Origin: an uncultured Alphaproteobacteria bacterium
Lineage (GTDB): Bacteria > Pseudomonadota > Alphaproteobacteria > Caulobacterales > Hyphomonadaceae
Direction of reading: 5' to 3'
Assembly (NCBI GenBank): GCA_903842595.1
Contig: CAIMMO010000191.1
Location: 1 to 58,570, forward strand
DNA: 58,570 bases
The notes beneath the pieces are model-generated. The model did no database searches. It saw only the letters and a program-made list of their open reading frames with translations, and was not told the DNA's origin. Positions 58,497 through 58,570 of this stretch are shown piece after piece (the first letter of the stretch is position 1; each line of letters starts with the position of its first letter). The position numbers and the translations under genes are program-made.

Positions 58497-58570
58497 GGCT
58501 GGGGCTCCTTCATATCTTTGGCGATGACTGCAAAAGCTTCGCTGGCGCGGCGATTGATGTGATCCAAGAA
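58493..58570 (-). CDS. Partial ORF at the right edge
   Basis: The last 25 residues of a minus-strand frame (FLDHINRRASEAFAVIAKDM, then a short tail) end in an ATGA overlap with the 102-aa gene. The N-terminus lies outside the window, or at its left edge if the genome is circular. Confidence 0.4.
   Translation of the reverse strand, partial: FLDHINRRASEAFAVIAKDMKEPQP

Overview
The window looks like the nearly complete genome of a lytic-type tailed phage with podovirus architecture infecting an alphaproteobacterium. The virion genes suggest a podovirus. They run terminase, portal, scaffold, SU10-type (DUF5309) major capsid protein, adaptor, nozzle and fibre, followed by large internal/ejection proteins, and no tape measure, tail tube or sheath is seen. 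The host is inferred from a GcrA-type cell-cycle regulator (an alphaproteobacterial family) and from the high-GC codon use. I see no integrase, tRNA or CRISPR array.

Layout. (1) 1-3281, minus strand: a tightly overlapping operon of small genes, several of them duplicated, plus a 369-aa coiled-coil protein. (2) 3412-11162, plus strand: the recombination and replication block. It encodes a small Cro-like protein, a PD-(D/E)XK exonuclease, RecT, a DnaA domain-IV-like protein, an MT-A70 adenine methylase, a DEAH helicase, a methylase remnant, a primase-helicase and a VRR-NUC nuclease. (3) 11095-14779, minus strand: twelve small genes bracketed by HTH proteins, many sharing a GAGGACAC leader. (4) 14780-15326: a non-coding region with repeated GTGGAA/TTCCAC elements arranged as inverted triplets around an AT-rich core, a candidate origin or multi-operator control region. 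(5) 15327-19104, plus strand: accessory genes, including a metzincin-like HExxHxxGxxH protein, a Tad2 (DUF2829) anti-Thoeris homologue, a GcrA-like regulator and a NusG-like factor, closed by a hairpin terminator. (6) 19388-50925: packaging, head, tail, fibre and ejection genes, ending in a 2830-aa multidomain protein. (7) 51117-57479: two membrane coiled-coil proteins, a phage-encoded Hsp70, and a lysis cassette (GH24 endolysin with C-terminal membrane segments, nested Rz/Rz1 spanins, a holin candidate). (8) 57542-58570, minus strand: small coupled genes that would run into region 1 if the genome is circular or circularly permuted.

How the genes may work together. RecE-like exonuclease plus RecT provide single-strand-annealing recombination. 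Primase-helicase, DEAH helicase and VRR-NUC handle replication and branch processing. MT-A70, Tad2 and perhaps GcrA modify DNA, block host defence or redirect host transcription. NusG-like protein could drive readthrough into late genes. The giant protein and its two upstream partners are probably packaged and ejected into the host.

The most unusual features are the Hsp70 next to multi-pass membrane coiled-coil proteins, the giant protein with an ART domain, a repeated IIDD-type peptide and an HDVFGH...E domain resembling the iron site of aromatic amino acid hydroxylases, and the iteron-like control region.
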